This document shows, piece by piece, positions 1 through 12,612 of a stretch of DNA of 64,000 bases; within the stretch, counting starts at the first letter, position 1; each line of letters opens with the position of its first letter. Under the pieces are notes generated by a model that did no database searches, had not been told where the DNA came from, and saw nothing but the letters and a program-made list of their open reading frames with translations. The stretch is taken from contig HG738140.1 in assembly GCA_000499405.2 (NCBI GenBank), forward strand, positions 11,125,560-11,189,559, written 5' to 3'. The stretch is from Onchocerca volvulus (Eukaryota > Nematoda > Chromadorea > Rhabditida > Onchocercidae). The translations under genes were made by a program, and so were the position numbers.

Positions 1-3000
1 GGGGTTTGTATTAATGATGCTAAAACGGAACTCAGCAAGGGATCGTTTCCAAAAGTGGCAATTTACATCGGTAAAAATGAATTTTACATGTTTCTTTATA
101 CTCTGAAAAACTAAGTACTATAACTTTAACTATAAAACAGAAAAATTTAAGCATTTAAATATGCATACAGTAAAATTATATTGTGTAATTAAATAGACAT
201 GTAAAATAGCTTTTGACATTTAGTAAGAATTTATTTTAATTTCTATTTTTGAATAAATTTCAGCAAAAGCAATTACGCTGTAAGGTGGAAGGAATGTTTG
301 TTGAAGCTCGTAAAACGGAAGTAGTGCTTGCTATTCCGAACAGGAAATCAAAACTGAATAAGAAAGGAATTCCACTCGAGCAAATATGGGAACTACAGTC
401 GCAACTTCCAGGAAGTGGCATTTTAGACGTTGAATGCTTTCACAGAGGACCTACTTTGGTTTCTTATTTTCACTTTTTGTTAATTTTTAAATGATCGAAA
501 ATTTTCGATGAATTCTGATTGTGATTCAATCTCTTTCTCAAATAACATAATCCTAAATCTCTACATTGATAATTTCTGACAAAATAGCATAATTTGTGAA
601 TTTTTATTAAATTGATGAAGATTTTTTTTTCTGAATTCATTCATTTTCTGTAATCGAATAATTCCAAAAATATATTGAAAACCAAGATTATTAGTAATGT
701 TCTGTTGTAGGAAGCAACCAATAATATTGTATTTAAAGGTAGTTCGCATAACAGATCGAGAGAAACCATATCAAGCACACACAGTACATCATTCTGGTGA
801 ACTGTTTCATTTGCAATCACTATCTGGTGCCTGTGAAACAAATTTTAACAATGTATGGAATTTCGAAATAAATGTTTCTATGCGAAATGGTAGGTCACCG
901 GACTTTCATATTCTTCAACAAGCTATGCTTAGGAATGTTAAGAAAATTGGTCTTTATTTCGTTTCGTCGTAAAGACATTTTAAATATAATAAATTTAACT
1001 TTGAAGTAGCTTAGTTTTATTCAAAAATCCAAGTCAAATTATGCAATTTGATCCTATTTCAGTTTCAACCTGTAAGAATGTCCAATGCAATTTAATCATA
1101 TCTAATGCAGTTTATTTTGTCAGTGTCGCATTATTTTACTCATTATTTTAATTCTTTACAAAGCATTATATATTAAATAGCATGAAACGTTGCGTTACTA
1201 TGAACTTTTTCAAATATGAAGTATCATGTCAATACGTTATTGTTTCTTCTTATTGACTTTTATGTTTAAATCTTGTGTCCGAGGAATCCATATTAAGTAT
1301 GGTTATTATAGGTATTGGATTATCTTTTATCAATGGTTTGCATGAAGAATTGATTTATGCACGATTTCAAGGAATAGTGTTGCATGTGAATCGTCAGGGT
1401 TCAACATATCAGATAACCGGTAGCGTTGAAGTAATTCAGGTCAGATTTATTTTGAACAAATGCAAATTAGCGTTAGCTACTAGTATTCAAACCGGTTAAT
1501 TTTTTGTGTTCAAACATTCCTTTTTTTTTTTTAAGGAGTTTATGAAACTTTAATATTTCATTAGTTTCAGGCTGATAATCAGTTGCTGATGACGGATCGA
1601 TGGCAAGTTTTGTTTTGTCAAGAAGACATAACAAGTACCGAATCAGGTTCCCTCGAATCATATATTTCGATTCCTGCTTTGAAATTGGAGATGAACTGTA
1701 CACCATTGGAACATTACGATATATTTGACGTGCGTTATTTCCGAATTTTTTTCTTATTTACATATTTAATCTACTACATTTTTGTCATTTTCATATATAT
1801 AAATAAATAAATATATTACAAAGAAGATCGTATGTTATTTAGAAACTTATTTTCTCTTAATATTTTTCATTTCCAGTGTTTTCGATTGAAAATGTGTGAT
1901 TTATCGGTTCAGCTCGATGAAACACTTTTATGGAAAATTGTTCAGTTTGTGCAAAGTATATTAACTTACAACTAAAATTTCAGTCCCTTTTTTTTGTAAG
2001 CCAGCAATGTTCAGCTATTGGAGTAAATATATGTCTCTCTTTTGGTAATTTTTCTTGAGAAGGAGTTCGATGAATCCGTAATACTTTTGTTCTGAGCAAG
2101 TTTTGATATGCTTTAAATCTTAATCCTTCTTCAAGATTTTTATTTTTTAGAAGCGGAAGCTGCTGAAAGTATGAAGCCTGCTACATTATTGCAGCCACCA
2201 AACACTGAGCTCGATAAATTAGATCGGATGCAAGCTCGTAGATGTTATTTTGGAACATTTGACTTGGAAATTGGTTCTGTGGTGCTTTCAGGTTGCTTTT
2301 TTTAAAACAGTGTAGATTTCCCAATTTCAAACTTACTGTTAATAATTTTTACTATTTAGTTGTAACAGTTGGAACGAGTGGCTTGTCACCTGAATTGCGG
2401 AAACTAAAACAGCAATTCAATTTAAAATTGGTCAGTTTCGAAAATGCGGTAATTTCTCTTCCACCATTTCGACAGTTTCGATATTTTGAAACGTTTCCAT
2501 TTCTGATTGAAACACTCAGCAAATTCTATCTTGGTTAGTTGAAATGCTTAAACAGTGAATTATTATTGCTTTGAATTAATTATTTGTTCATATACTTTGC
2601 TTGATCTTTTTCAAAATGGGATCAATTTGTTGTTATTTTGTGGTTGTGATGCATTCTGATAGTAATAGTTGTATTATTTTACGTTCTGTATTGTGTTGAA
2701 AGAACTAAACAAAAAAAAGATTTGATTTTTTAGAAGAGTTGAAGAATCAGACCTTCAACATCATAGTAACGATGGATGCTTTCGGTAATCCGTTGGGTCT
2801 TGCTTCTGATTTGAAAGAAAGTTTCGAAGGATTACTGTTTGAAGGGAATTTGGGTGGTTTTGTTAGTGGTCTAGGATATTGTTTCACTAACAGTATATCG
2901 AAGGTATTGTAAATGTTTCATTTAAAAAGTAATATTCGTCGATCAATAAAACATATTTTACAAAAATTTAGTGGAAGAAACTTTTGGAGTCTGTAGAAAG

Positions 3001-5234
3001 AAACATTTAAATTTCCTTAACCAAAAATAAATAACACAGCGAAACATTCGCTGATTGTCTTGCACTAAAATTTGTAATATTTTTTATGAAAGAATGAAAA
3101 TTTTATAGCGATCTGCTTCATAACTCAGATTATTAGATATGGAATGAGAATGGATATCTTATTCTATATTATTATTCATTGGATATTGATAATGGGACTG
3201 CTTAAAAAAAAATAGTAATAACATAAGAATAATAAATTTCTTTGAATTTTTTATATAACCAAAGTGATTTACTTTTCAGGTAGCATCATCAATGGCTGCT
3301 GGTGTTGGTGCGCTAACATTCGATGAAAAACATGAAATGATGAGACGACGAATGTTACGTTGTCAACCGCAGACAGATAGTAATACTGCTCTTGCTCATC
3401 TTTATTGCGGTGTAAAGGTAAGCGCTCTTTAATATTATTTTTATATTTTCCAACGCGTAATATTTTGAAAATTTCATGAAATTGCAGTCGAATATATTTT
3501 GTTTTTCACTGCTAAAGTTTATTGAAGTTTATCACATTTTCAGCTTCTATAAAATGTTAATTTATCAAAACTTTCATGTTCATCTAAGCCTACAAGAATT
3601 TGCAAAGAAGTTATCTAAGTTAAAATTCTCATTTTTCAGGGTTTAGGTGTTGGTGTTTTGGGCGGCTTAACCGCTATTTTGACTAATACATATAACGAAA
3701 GTCGTAAAGGCGGACTTACTGTGAGTTAATTTTTGAAATGAAATTTTGTAGAATGGAAAGAATTTGGGCTATTTGAATATCTTCAGTTCCTTCTCACGTT
3801 CTTTCGAGTCACTAATTAAATGTACATTAATTTTGAAATCTTGTTTCATTGGAGATGAAATTTTATTGAATGATTTATGATTCAGTGATTTTATAGGGTG
3901 CTATGCGTGGAATTACAACTGGTGCTGTGGATACGGTGACGAAGCCTGTGCAAGGAATTTTCGATTTGGTTGAAGGAACAGCTTCAGCTGTTAAAGAAAT
4001 AGTTGGCGGTCCTTCAAGTACATGTTAACTTATTTTATATATTCGAATTAATTTTACTGATAAAGAGGATCAATTTATAATGATTTATAATCAGTTGCTG
4101 ATATTTTTCAAAGACTTGATTTCCCCGATTGGTTATTTTTCTCTGATTTCATCCAGCTTTCAGCAAGAAAATCACACTTTCCACCGCATCGTGTCCGATT
4201 ACCACGAGTTACAATGAATTTACAATCGCTTTTACCATGCTATTCCGAAGCACTTGCTTACGCACAGCTAGAGCTTTTGAGGATCACTGGATTCGCTACA
4301 AATGAAGTGTAATCGTTTAGAAATGATATACGAAAACCTTCAAATTCCGCAAAAAAAAAAAAGATTTTAAAATTTGAAAGCCCATGGGAGATAGCTATTC
4401 AATCTGATTTCGCATTCATATTGTTTGATTTTAGAATTTTTGTTTCATATAATTTGCAGGTTATTTGATGTAGAAATGTTATTAGATCAAACTACAATCA
4501 GAAATCGAGTAAAACAATATGCTTTGATCTGTTCCGAGCAGTGTTACGTCGTTCGGCAAATTGATTTAGAGCCAAGTAATGTGGTGCAAAGGATACCTTA
4601 TAAACAGCTTAAATTAATTCAGGCAGTTCCTGTCAGTGAAAAAAAAATTTTCTTCGGAACTATAGGTATTATTTTTCTCCTTTTCCGTTTTTGGATGACT
4701 CAATTTCAAATTGTTAGCAATTTTCCCTCAACTGCTCCAATTAATTGAATCGTAATCTTACATTGTTTTTGCGAAAATATTGTTGTGCAGTGATTTGTTA
4801 AATGGAAAAGTTATTTTATTGGCTCAGTACATTATTCGAACTTTGCTAAGAAGCTTTTTGATATCAGAATTCGAAAAAAATTAAGTAGTTAAAATTCTTT
4901 CTTTATTTTTATGAATAATTTTGAACACAAGGATCGTAAAACATTTTCATTTATTCTTTGAAAATCTGATCGCTTTTTCACTAAATTGCTTATGCAATTT
5001 CATTTCGGTAAATAAAGTCACAGAAGATCTTATTAGATTAATAAGTTTTTTCTTTTTTTTTTTTTAGAAGTAGTGCTTGAAGTTTCATCTGGCCGAAGAC
5101 AGCGTTTACCGCATATATGGTGTAGTAGTTTCGAAGCAGCGAAAAGACTTTGTGAAAAAGTCGGTCGAGCTAAACAACTGCACGATCATGGGAAAAGAAC
5201 ACTGAATATTGTAGATGACTTCGATATTCTTTGA
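1..5234 (+). CDS. VPS13D-like lipid-transfer protein, 3' part of gene
   Basis: C-terminal part of a VPS13-family bridge-like lipid transporter, which moves phospholipids at organelle contact sites; the 5' part lies outside the window. Proposed exons: 1-70, 264-458, 739-889, 1284-1439, 1571-1729, 1877-1955, 2151-2291, 2360-2533, 2734-2903, 3280-3417, 3640-3720, 3897-4017, 4164-4308, 4460-4665, 5068-5234. Diagnostic is the VPS13 C-terminal helical (ATG2_C-like) region: MDAFGNPLGLASDLKESFEG, then GLGYCFTNSISKVASSMAAG and VDTVTKPVQGIFDLVEGTAS, followed by the short PR-rich linker and a PH-like end containing VLEVSSGRRQRLPHIWCSSF. The glycine-rich helix pattern fits VPS13D better than VPS13A/C, so the D assignment is an inference. 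All junctions keep phase except 889/1284, where the simplest donor and acceptor disagree; a micro-exon or the alternative pair 893/1298 would resolve it. Stop TGA is at 5232-5234. Confidence 0.88.
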
Positions 5235-6852
5235 AAATATGTCCTTTGAATGCTTTCGCAATACTAGATTTGTTTTTTTACTTTAGAAGTTAATTAGGTT
5301 ATTGAATATTTCATTGGATTTTTGCGTTGCACCTATATTTGTTTCTGTTACAATCGTTTCGCTGTTTATCAAACAGATTAGTTATGAAATGTTTATTTCT
5401 GAGATGCGTTGTTTTTTATGAAGCATTTACTTGATAAATTTGAAAATATTAGGTCATTTGATACTTTTTTAAGTTGAGCAGTAGCCATCTCTGGTAAGCA
5501 ATGGTAAGCATCACTGTGAAAGCTCGAAACATTTTTATATAAAATTCAAGAATCTTAAGATATTCAAAGGGAATGTTGAGTGTCTTTCAGATTAAAGTAT
5601 TAAGAACTCAATTTTTTTTATTTTCTTAGTATTTTATGTTGCATGAAAATGCATTTTTTGGTTGTGAAAATGCTACTTTTCTATTTCTAAAATTGTTTAA
5701 TTTATTCTATATAACTCAATAACATTATGATCTCAAACATATTTGATGTCAGTGTTTGAATTTTGTTGCTTCTGTCCTATTCGGTGACATTATAATTTTA
5801 ACATCTGGCTAATTCGTAGTCGGATGAGGAGATGAGAGAGAACAGAAAGAATTTGGTGGTGTTTCATTTTGAATAGTTATTTCGTTTTTAGCAAATATTC
5901 GAAGGACTTTTTAGCGAAGGAAGAGAAGGGAAAATATTTATGGTTTTAAAATTTTGGATTTAGATGCCCCATTTGCAAAATATTTGCCCAAATTACTGTT
6001 TGTAATTATATGTTTTTTGGAATTCTCGTTGCCTTATACCGATGAGTGTTAGATGGATTTAAAACTGTCATGAATTCTCGCTAGATTTATGTGATTTAAT
6101 CAGTTTTTACTTATCTTTACGTGTGTCCTCGTGCTCAAAAAATATTCGTTTCTAGTTTCGTCATCCTTTGATAGTTTTATTTTGCTACAGGTCTTGTTTT
6201 TGGATTCTTTTCTCAGGGAGGAACTGAAGTTTTTTATGATATTGTAAAAAGTTCTGCAAGATTTGACAAAGTTTCAAATATTTTCGTATTTAAGGAAAAA
6301 GGGAAATTACATTTCTGCATTTGAGATTTTTCGAAATAGCTTTTAAAGAAATGATATTTTATCGAGTGGAAATCGGTTACTGCTAATTTGTTGCCTTTTG
6401 TGTGATATACTTTGGTGGAATTACTACATTCATTATTTAGGTTTGTTTTGTAAACGGGAAGTCACTTATGTATTTATTTTATGGTTATTGCAAGTTGTAA
6501 TAAAAATTTTGGAAATCGAATTTTGTCTTACTGTTGTCAACGTTAACAAATGCATTATCAATGTAAGAAGCATCTATTATAATGAATTCATATTATTTTG
6601 AAAGCCATCTACAGGTCACTGTAAATAGTGATCTATTTAAATTATAATCCGAGCAGTAGTTATTTTAAGGCAAGTCATTTGCAGGTGTGACTTCTAAATT
6701 CTATCTTAGAATAGATATCAGGAGTGAAGAAATGTTGATTTCTTCTCCACCTAATGAAACGTGATTTTTTCTTGCATTAGTTTTTCAGGAAACAGCTGGG
6801 AAGTGTTTGCTGTAGATTATTCTGTAATAAAAAGTCGTATTATTTTATCTTA
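5235..6852. other. Intergenic, no supported gene
   Basis: AT-rich spacer between the VPS13D-like stop and the small downstream gene. The only open frame of note, at 6398-6601, is hydrophobic low-complexity translation without family resemblance or splice context. A good 3' splice acceptor (TTTTTCAG) ends at 6788, 64 bases before the next start codon, and may be a trans-splice site. Confidence 0.6.
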
Positions 6853-7212
6853 ATGTTCTTCAAGAAAGGATCGAAAGAAGGTTATGGTAGAACAACTTTT
6901 ATAGTCTCTCTAGTCTTCGCCGTTTTCTCCACTGGTTAGTTATCTGTTTTAGAATTAAAATGTATCTAAACAGCTGCTTTATTCGCTTTTCTAACTTTCT
7001 ATTTCAGGAGATAAAAATAAAAGTTCCTTGCTATATTAGTGCAAAAACACGATTTATAGACTATTAACTGAATTTAAAGGTTTTTCCTGTCCCCATATTT
7101 CGATAATTTTTATGAAAGTGTATTTGCAGTATTTATGGTTTGGACAGAGCAAGAGCAGAAAAAGCGTCGTCAAGCGGGCGTTAAAGAATATATTCGAAAA
7201 CTCCAGCAATAA
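6853..7212 (+). CDS. 54-residue single-pass membrane protein, possibly PET117-like
   Basis: Two exons, 6853-6934 and 7130-7212, join in phase to give 54 residues. The protein has a charged N-terminus (MFFKKGSKEGYGRTT), one hydrophobic helix at about 15-33 (FIVSLVFAVFSTVFMVW), and a basic, glutamine-rich tail (EQEQKKRRQAGVKEYIRKLQ). Size and order (short N-terminus, one helix, then an R-x-GV-x-x-x-I segment) resemble PET117, the small inner-membrane factor for cytochrome c oxidase assembly, but the match is short and could be chance. Other tiny mitochondrial assembly factors are equally possible. The start is the first ATG after a strong acceptor ending at 6788, and the intron has a clean GT donor and TTTGCAG acceptor. 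It lies on the same strand between the VPS13D-like and FAX-like genes. Confidence 0.5.
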
Positions 7213-7895
7213 AATATGAAAATCAGGAAATGATCGAAATTACCTAAAGTTTTGCGTATGAGCTGCTTTTTGAGTTCAATTTCTTTGTACTTTTTTTCTT
7301 TCCAATGTTGAAGTATTTCTGTTATTCTTTAATTTTGCTTGTTTGCGCAATACACTTGTAGTATGAAAAAGAAGCAATGGCAGTAGTACAAAACAGATTT
7401 CAAGACGTTTCCAATAAATGATTTGAGAATACTTTTAGCAAATTAGTTGAGAATTAAAAATGAGTCAAAAAAACTGTTATATATGACTGGAAAAAAAACT
7501 GCTGAAAGAAATTGAATGATTGTTAAGCAATTAATCAATTTTTTTTTTCGCCTTTTCTTAATCAGTGATTGATATCAAAAAACATAAATATTAAATAAAT
7601 TTGAACACACTTTTGATTGTTTTTCCAAGTATTCAAATGGTTCTCTACTGTTTTACATACTTTTAGTAAGTTATTGTCCAGAAAATAAGCAAAAATTTTG
7701 TCAGTCAATTCAAATTTTTATCGAAAAAATGAATTGATCAGAGGATTTTCATAGATCTCATTATTCCAATGGGAAAAGAAACACATCCTCATTAAATCTT
7801 TGCAAATAGTTGGTATTACAGATATGGTTTATCGATTTGCTTGGTCTGTTTTATTATTAGATCAGAGATAAAGCTGAAATGCAAGTGTTTTAGAG

Positions 7896-10613
7896 ATGAT
7901 AAATTATAGCGTGCGCAGAATAGTCATTTCAGCTAAAACAAAGACAGCCGTAATGTCAACTAATGCTACAAAAGTTGCTCGTAGATTCCCAGCTATCCTG
8001 TCACAGTCTGGTTCTGAAAATGGGTAATTGTTTATCTTTATTAAGAAAATTTCAGTAGTTTTATTTTTATTTCCTATATTTTGAATTAATTTACAATCTT
8101 TAAATTCAAGTGATATTTTTCTGCTTCAATTTGAGTTTAAAATTTTGAATGCGATTCCTAGATTTTTGCTTCCTTTTCTTCTCCATATCATTTTCGTGAA
8201 GTTTATCGTATGTTTTTAGTGAATAATTTATTGTTTCACTGATGTGGCATGTTTTCGTCGTTTAGTCCTGTCACTTTAATTAAAAATTTTAGTCAATGCT
8301 TATTTATAACTGAGTTTTATGTGTGCTATCGAAATTTTTAGAATTGAGTAACTTTTCGTTTGTGAAGTGTTACAAATTGTGAGTTCCAAGAAAAAAAAAA
8401 ATATATTTTTATGTTATTTGTTGAATTTAATTTGGTATTACCTTTTCATTTTACATTCATTATTTTCCAGTATTTCCAAAATTCATAATAAGAGATGGAA
8501 AAAAGATGTTGTATATCTTTACCAGTTCAATCGAGCTTCATCATCTCCCAATATTTCACCATTCTGTTTTAAAGTTGAAACCTGGTTACGAGCAAATGAA
8601 CTGAAACATGAGGTAGCATGCATCTACACATACATTTTTTTTTTTTGATATTGAAAAGTGTTTTATTTTATTTCTGCAGCAAAAAAGAGATTGGATGAAA
8701 TTAAATTATCGTTTTCATGGTTATACTTATTAATTTCCGCATTTTTGGGATTTTAAATTGTACTTAATTTAAAATAGTTCATCAATGATATATTGACGGA
8801 ATGAATTTTGAAGACTGATGTCATTTTTAAAACTATGAAGCAATTCATATCGAAAAGACGCGAAATATTATATTGCTCATGCTTACTTATAAAATCCTAA
8901 CATTTTAAGGATTTTGCTGCTAGAAGTTTCTTGTCTTAAAAAAAAAATTGTTTAGCTTCGCAATTATTGGAATTTTCAACCATGGGAAAAATATTTCCCA
9001 TTTGTGGAATTGAATGGGAAGAAAATTTCCGACTCACAACTCATCATGGAGCAGCTGCAGAAACATTTCAATCTAAGAGTGACATTTTGATTGTCATATA
9101 TTTTTCAAAATTTTTTAAATTATTAGATTGTGATTTTTGAAATATTATGGCTCACGTTTTTTCAAGTGTTATCAATTATTTCGGTATTTTAACGGTGACA
9201 TTTGCAAAGAATATTGAAGTGTTTTGGTTTTAGTTTGGTCTTATTTTTAGGATGAGTTGGAGGAAAAGGATGTTGGCATAGCACGGGCTATTGATCGAAT
9301 GATTGAACGCAATACCCATTAGTAAGTCGTAATTTTTGACCCAGCTTAAAAGAGCCGTATAATGAGAAAGATATATATATTAATTATATATAATATGCGA
9401 ATATTTTATATATTTATAGTTGTATAGAATATTTGCTTATTATATTCAATCCTTGACTTTATTTTTCTAATTTTAGCTTGCTGCTTTATTTCATATTCGT
9501 AGAAAATTTGTCTAAATTTTTGCGAGGATTGGAATCGTCATTTATCAAGCGATGGCTTGTTCGTGGCACGATATATCCTTTTCATAGCAAGGTTATATTT
9601 GCAGTTATTTCCTTAATCAGTGTAAAGGTTCCTTTCATGTTTTATTAATTTCAGTGAATTTCCTTGTTGCGTGGGAGTTCTGCTTCACTTACCGACTAAA
9701 TAGTTTCAAAAAATCGATATATTCCGAAGTGTTATACTTTACAGCCTTCATTTTCTTTTTTTTTTTTTTTTTTTTTTATTACTGTTTAACCAGCATTTTC
9801 CTGAAAGACTTTTCATCATTATGACTCATGAAACAATCGAAATTAATTCAGGTACATCGGATATTCCTAGATATGGGTATCAATAAATGTTCTCGAAATG
9901 ATCTTATTGGTATGCTACTGAAAGATATTGCTGCAATTGACATAATTTTAGGCGATAAAAAATTCTTGTTTGGTGTGAAACCTACTATGGTATGTATATT
10001 ATTTTTTTTTTTACAGAATTTATTGCATTAAAAAAAAATCGTACATTAAAGTGAGCACTTTTGCCATTGTTTGAAAATTGTGTCTTAGAATTTAATATCT
10101 TCAAATCTTCTCATTTAAATACATAATATTAGTTTTACTTGAACAACGAGACTGAAATTAATATATAATTAGTGATTAATGTTACTTTTTGATTACTTCA
10201 ACAATAAATAGCTTTGAAAATTCTGCGTTCTTCATGATCCTTTGCAAAAGAAAAACAGTTAGAATTTAAATATTGTATCAGTCACGTTAATATGGAACTT
10301 AATGTTGCAGCAACTTAATTTTTAAAGTACAGAGTTTAAACATTGCTTCATTCTTTCACAGATTTATTCTAAGGACCGAATAATATAAAATTGCATAAAA
10401 TCAATTATTAAAATTTTGAAAATTTTGAAGTGAGAATTAGTTAATTTTCTTTTATAGTCTGATTTCACAGTTTTTGGACATTTGGCTACATCATATTATT
10501 TACCATTTCGACAGCCGATAACGGATATATTAGATGATAAATATCCTCGAGTCAAAAGATTGATTGAACGAATGCGACGACATTATTATCCAGAATGGGA
10601 ATTTAACACGTAA
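7896..10613 (+). CDS. FAX/CDR-family protein (metaxin-like GST fold)
   Basis: Seven exons (7896-8023, 8471-8612, 8956-9078, 9251-9321, 9477-9591, 9852-9989, 10458-10613) give 290 residues, close to nematode CDR proteins and shorter than vertebrate FAXC. The N-terminal thioredoxin-like half starts at about 55 with [20 protein letters not shown] and continues [13 protein letters not shown] (Cys75), then [20 protein letters not shown]. The all-alpha GST-like half contains [15 protein letters not shown] and [17 protein letters not shown]. These are the signature blocks of failed-axon-connections homologs and C. elegans cadmium-responsive (CDR) proteins. The family's roles include axon patterning in flies and cadmium response in worms; enzymatic activity is unproven. 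The residues before 50 are basic and of unknown function. ATG 7896 lies two bases after a TTTTAG acceptor, consistent with trans-splicing. All phases agree. Confidence 0.87.
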
Positions 10614-12528
10614 TGCAGTGAATACATATTTGTTAGATATGTGTCGCGCTTTAATTGGAATTTTGTGTGAAATTCTTTGTTCATCTTGATATATTAAATG
10701 AACTTTCTTAGGTAGCTTAGGTTATAGTTTGTAGTGTTTGCTCATTTAATTTTATATAGCTTTTAATGCTATGTTGATATTTGCTAGAATTGACCATTTT
10801 ATTCTGTAGAGTCATTAAAGTGATATTTCTAAATATTCAAGAAAAAATATTTTCACATTTATTGTAGAGGCTTTTCCTGAAATTAAATCTTCATCATACT
10901 ATACACACATTAAGAGTGATTATAGTTGGACACTGTAACGAAACATGGAGTTCCGAAATGATAAAAATGATTTATAAAATGATTTACAGATGCTTTGAAA
11001 ACGATATTTTACAATCGCTATATTTTTAATACCAAAAACTATATTTTTATCCATTAATCAATAAACAATGCAGATAAAAGGACAAACTGAACAGAAATAT
11101 TCTTTTCATAATGAGATCCTTCAGGACAGTTATAAAAAGACGTATTTATTTTGTACTGTTAGAAATTTTTCACCGTGGAATTTCGAGATTTTCAAATTAT
11201 TAGGAATCTCACTAATCTGAGATTCATGATAATTTGTTATCTTTACGGAACCTTATAACTAAGTATTAATAAGATTCCGGAGAATTCGAGGACTTCGAAA
11301 TAAAATTGAGTGGATTTTCAGTATATTTTGATAAAATAGCTAAGATTTACCAAGAAGACTTTTTTATTGAGCAGATCATAGATTTTGTACATGCTGTGAA
11401 TTTTCTGGATTTCCGGTGATCTCTTATTGTTACGAGAACTTTCGTTCATAAATTCCAATAAAAAAACAAGGTCATCCTATGATTTACTTTTTGATCCACA
11501 ATCATTTTGAATCTCGCAATTTCAATCCTCCATTGATGCAATAAACTCAATAGTGAATCGCTTTGGGCAATAATTATTTTTGTTTACTCTTTTTGTGAAG
11601 CAGTTCGATTCGGTTCACATCAAAATTAAGCTTTCGATTCACACTGAAGTTTATTCCTTGGACACGGGGCAGAAGGGAGCGTTGAAAAGAAAAAACGAAT
11701 AAATTGCTTTTGTTGCTGACGCAGACTGAAAAGAAATGCGAAATTCATCAGTGAATTTGAAGGGTTTTTTATGGTTAGACAACACTACTTATCTTCGAAA
11801 AATACAAATTGTGAGAAAGAAATTGAAATGCATTAGAATGCTGAAAGGATGGAGAAGAATTTAACAAGAAGGAATGAGAGGGATGGAAGAATTGAAGCAT
11901 TATTCGCATTTTCACCATCTGTCCTTTTTAGAAATTATCATCGAAAACATTTGAAACAAATGCTCTCTCCAATTACCAGTCATCTAAAGACCGTCTATTC
12001 AACATACTTTTTTTTTTCAATCTAAAATATAATATTTATGTTTACTAAATACAGAGAAGGTATAATGGCAAAGAAATCTCATTTTCCCGTATTTGTAGAA
12101 ATTTTTCGTATCAATTATGGTCTTTTGACGATAGCCCAAACTTTGTTAATTTTGTCAATTCATTAATATTCATATGCCTCATTGCTCCTTTGTTTCTCGA
12201 GAAAATATCAGAATATGAGCCTGCCTACATTATTATTTATAATAACTGTTCATATCATCAAGAATTATGTGTGAGTGATCATTTTTGAGTGATCATTTTT
12301 GATGTGTCAGTAGGATAGATTTTAATCCATCCTCTCAATAATTCATCTTTTTAAGATTCCTGAAAATCACTCAATCTATCACTGGTATTTTTGATAAAAG
12401 TTGGCTTTATCAATCAATGTTTGTTAAAAGCCGAAACAGAGAAAACGTTGAAATGACCTTTTTATTATGGTGCGCATATGCTTGGCATACTTTTCAGCTG
12501 TCCATTCAATTTTTATGGCATTAAAAAA

Positions 12529-12530
<2 letters not shown>

Positions 12531-12611
<81 letters not shown>
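12531..12611. repeat. (GT)n microsatellite, 81 bp
   Basis: Uninterrupted GT dinucleotide run of about 40 units, preceded by eight A residues and followed by CCTAGGCCTG. Long perfect GT/CA runs are usually length-polymorphic and can form left-handed DNA. It is intergenic. Confidence 0.98.
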
Positions 12612-12612
<1 letters not shown>

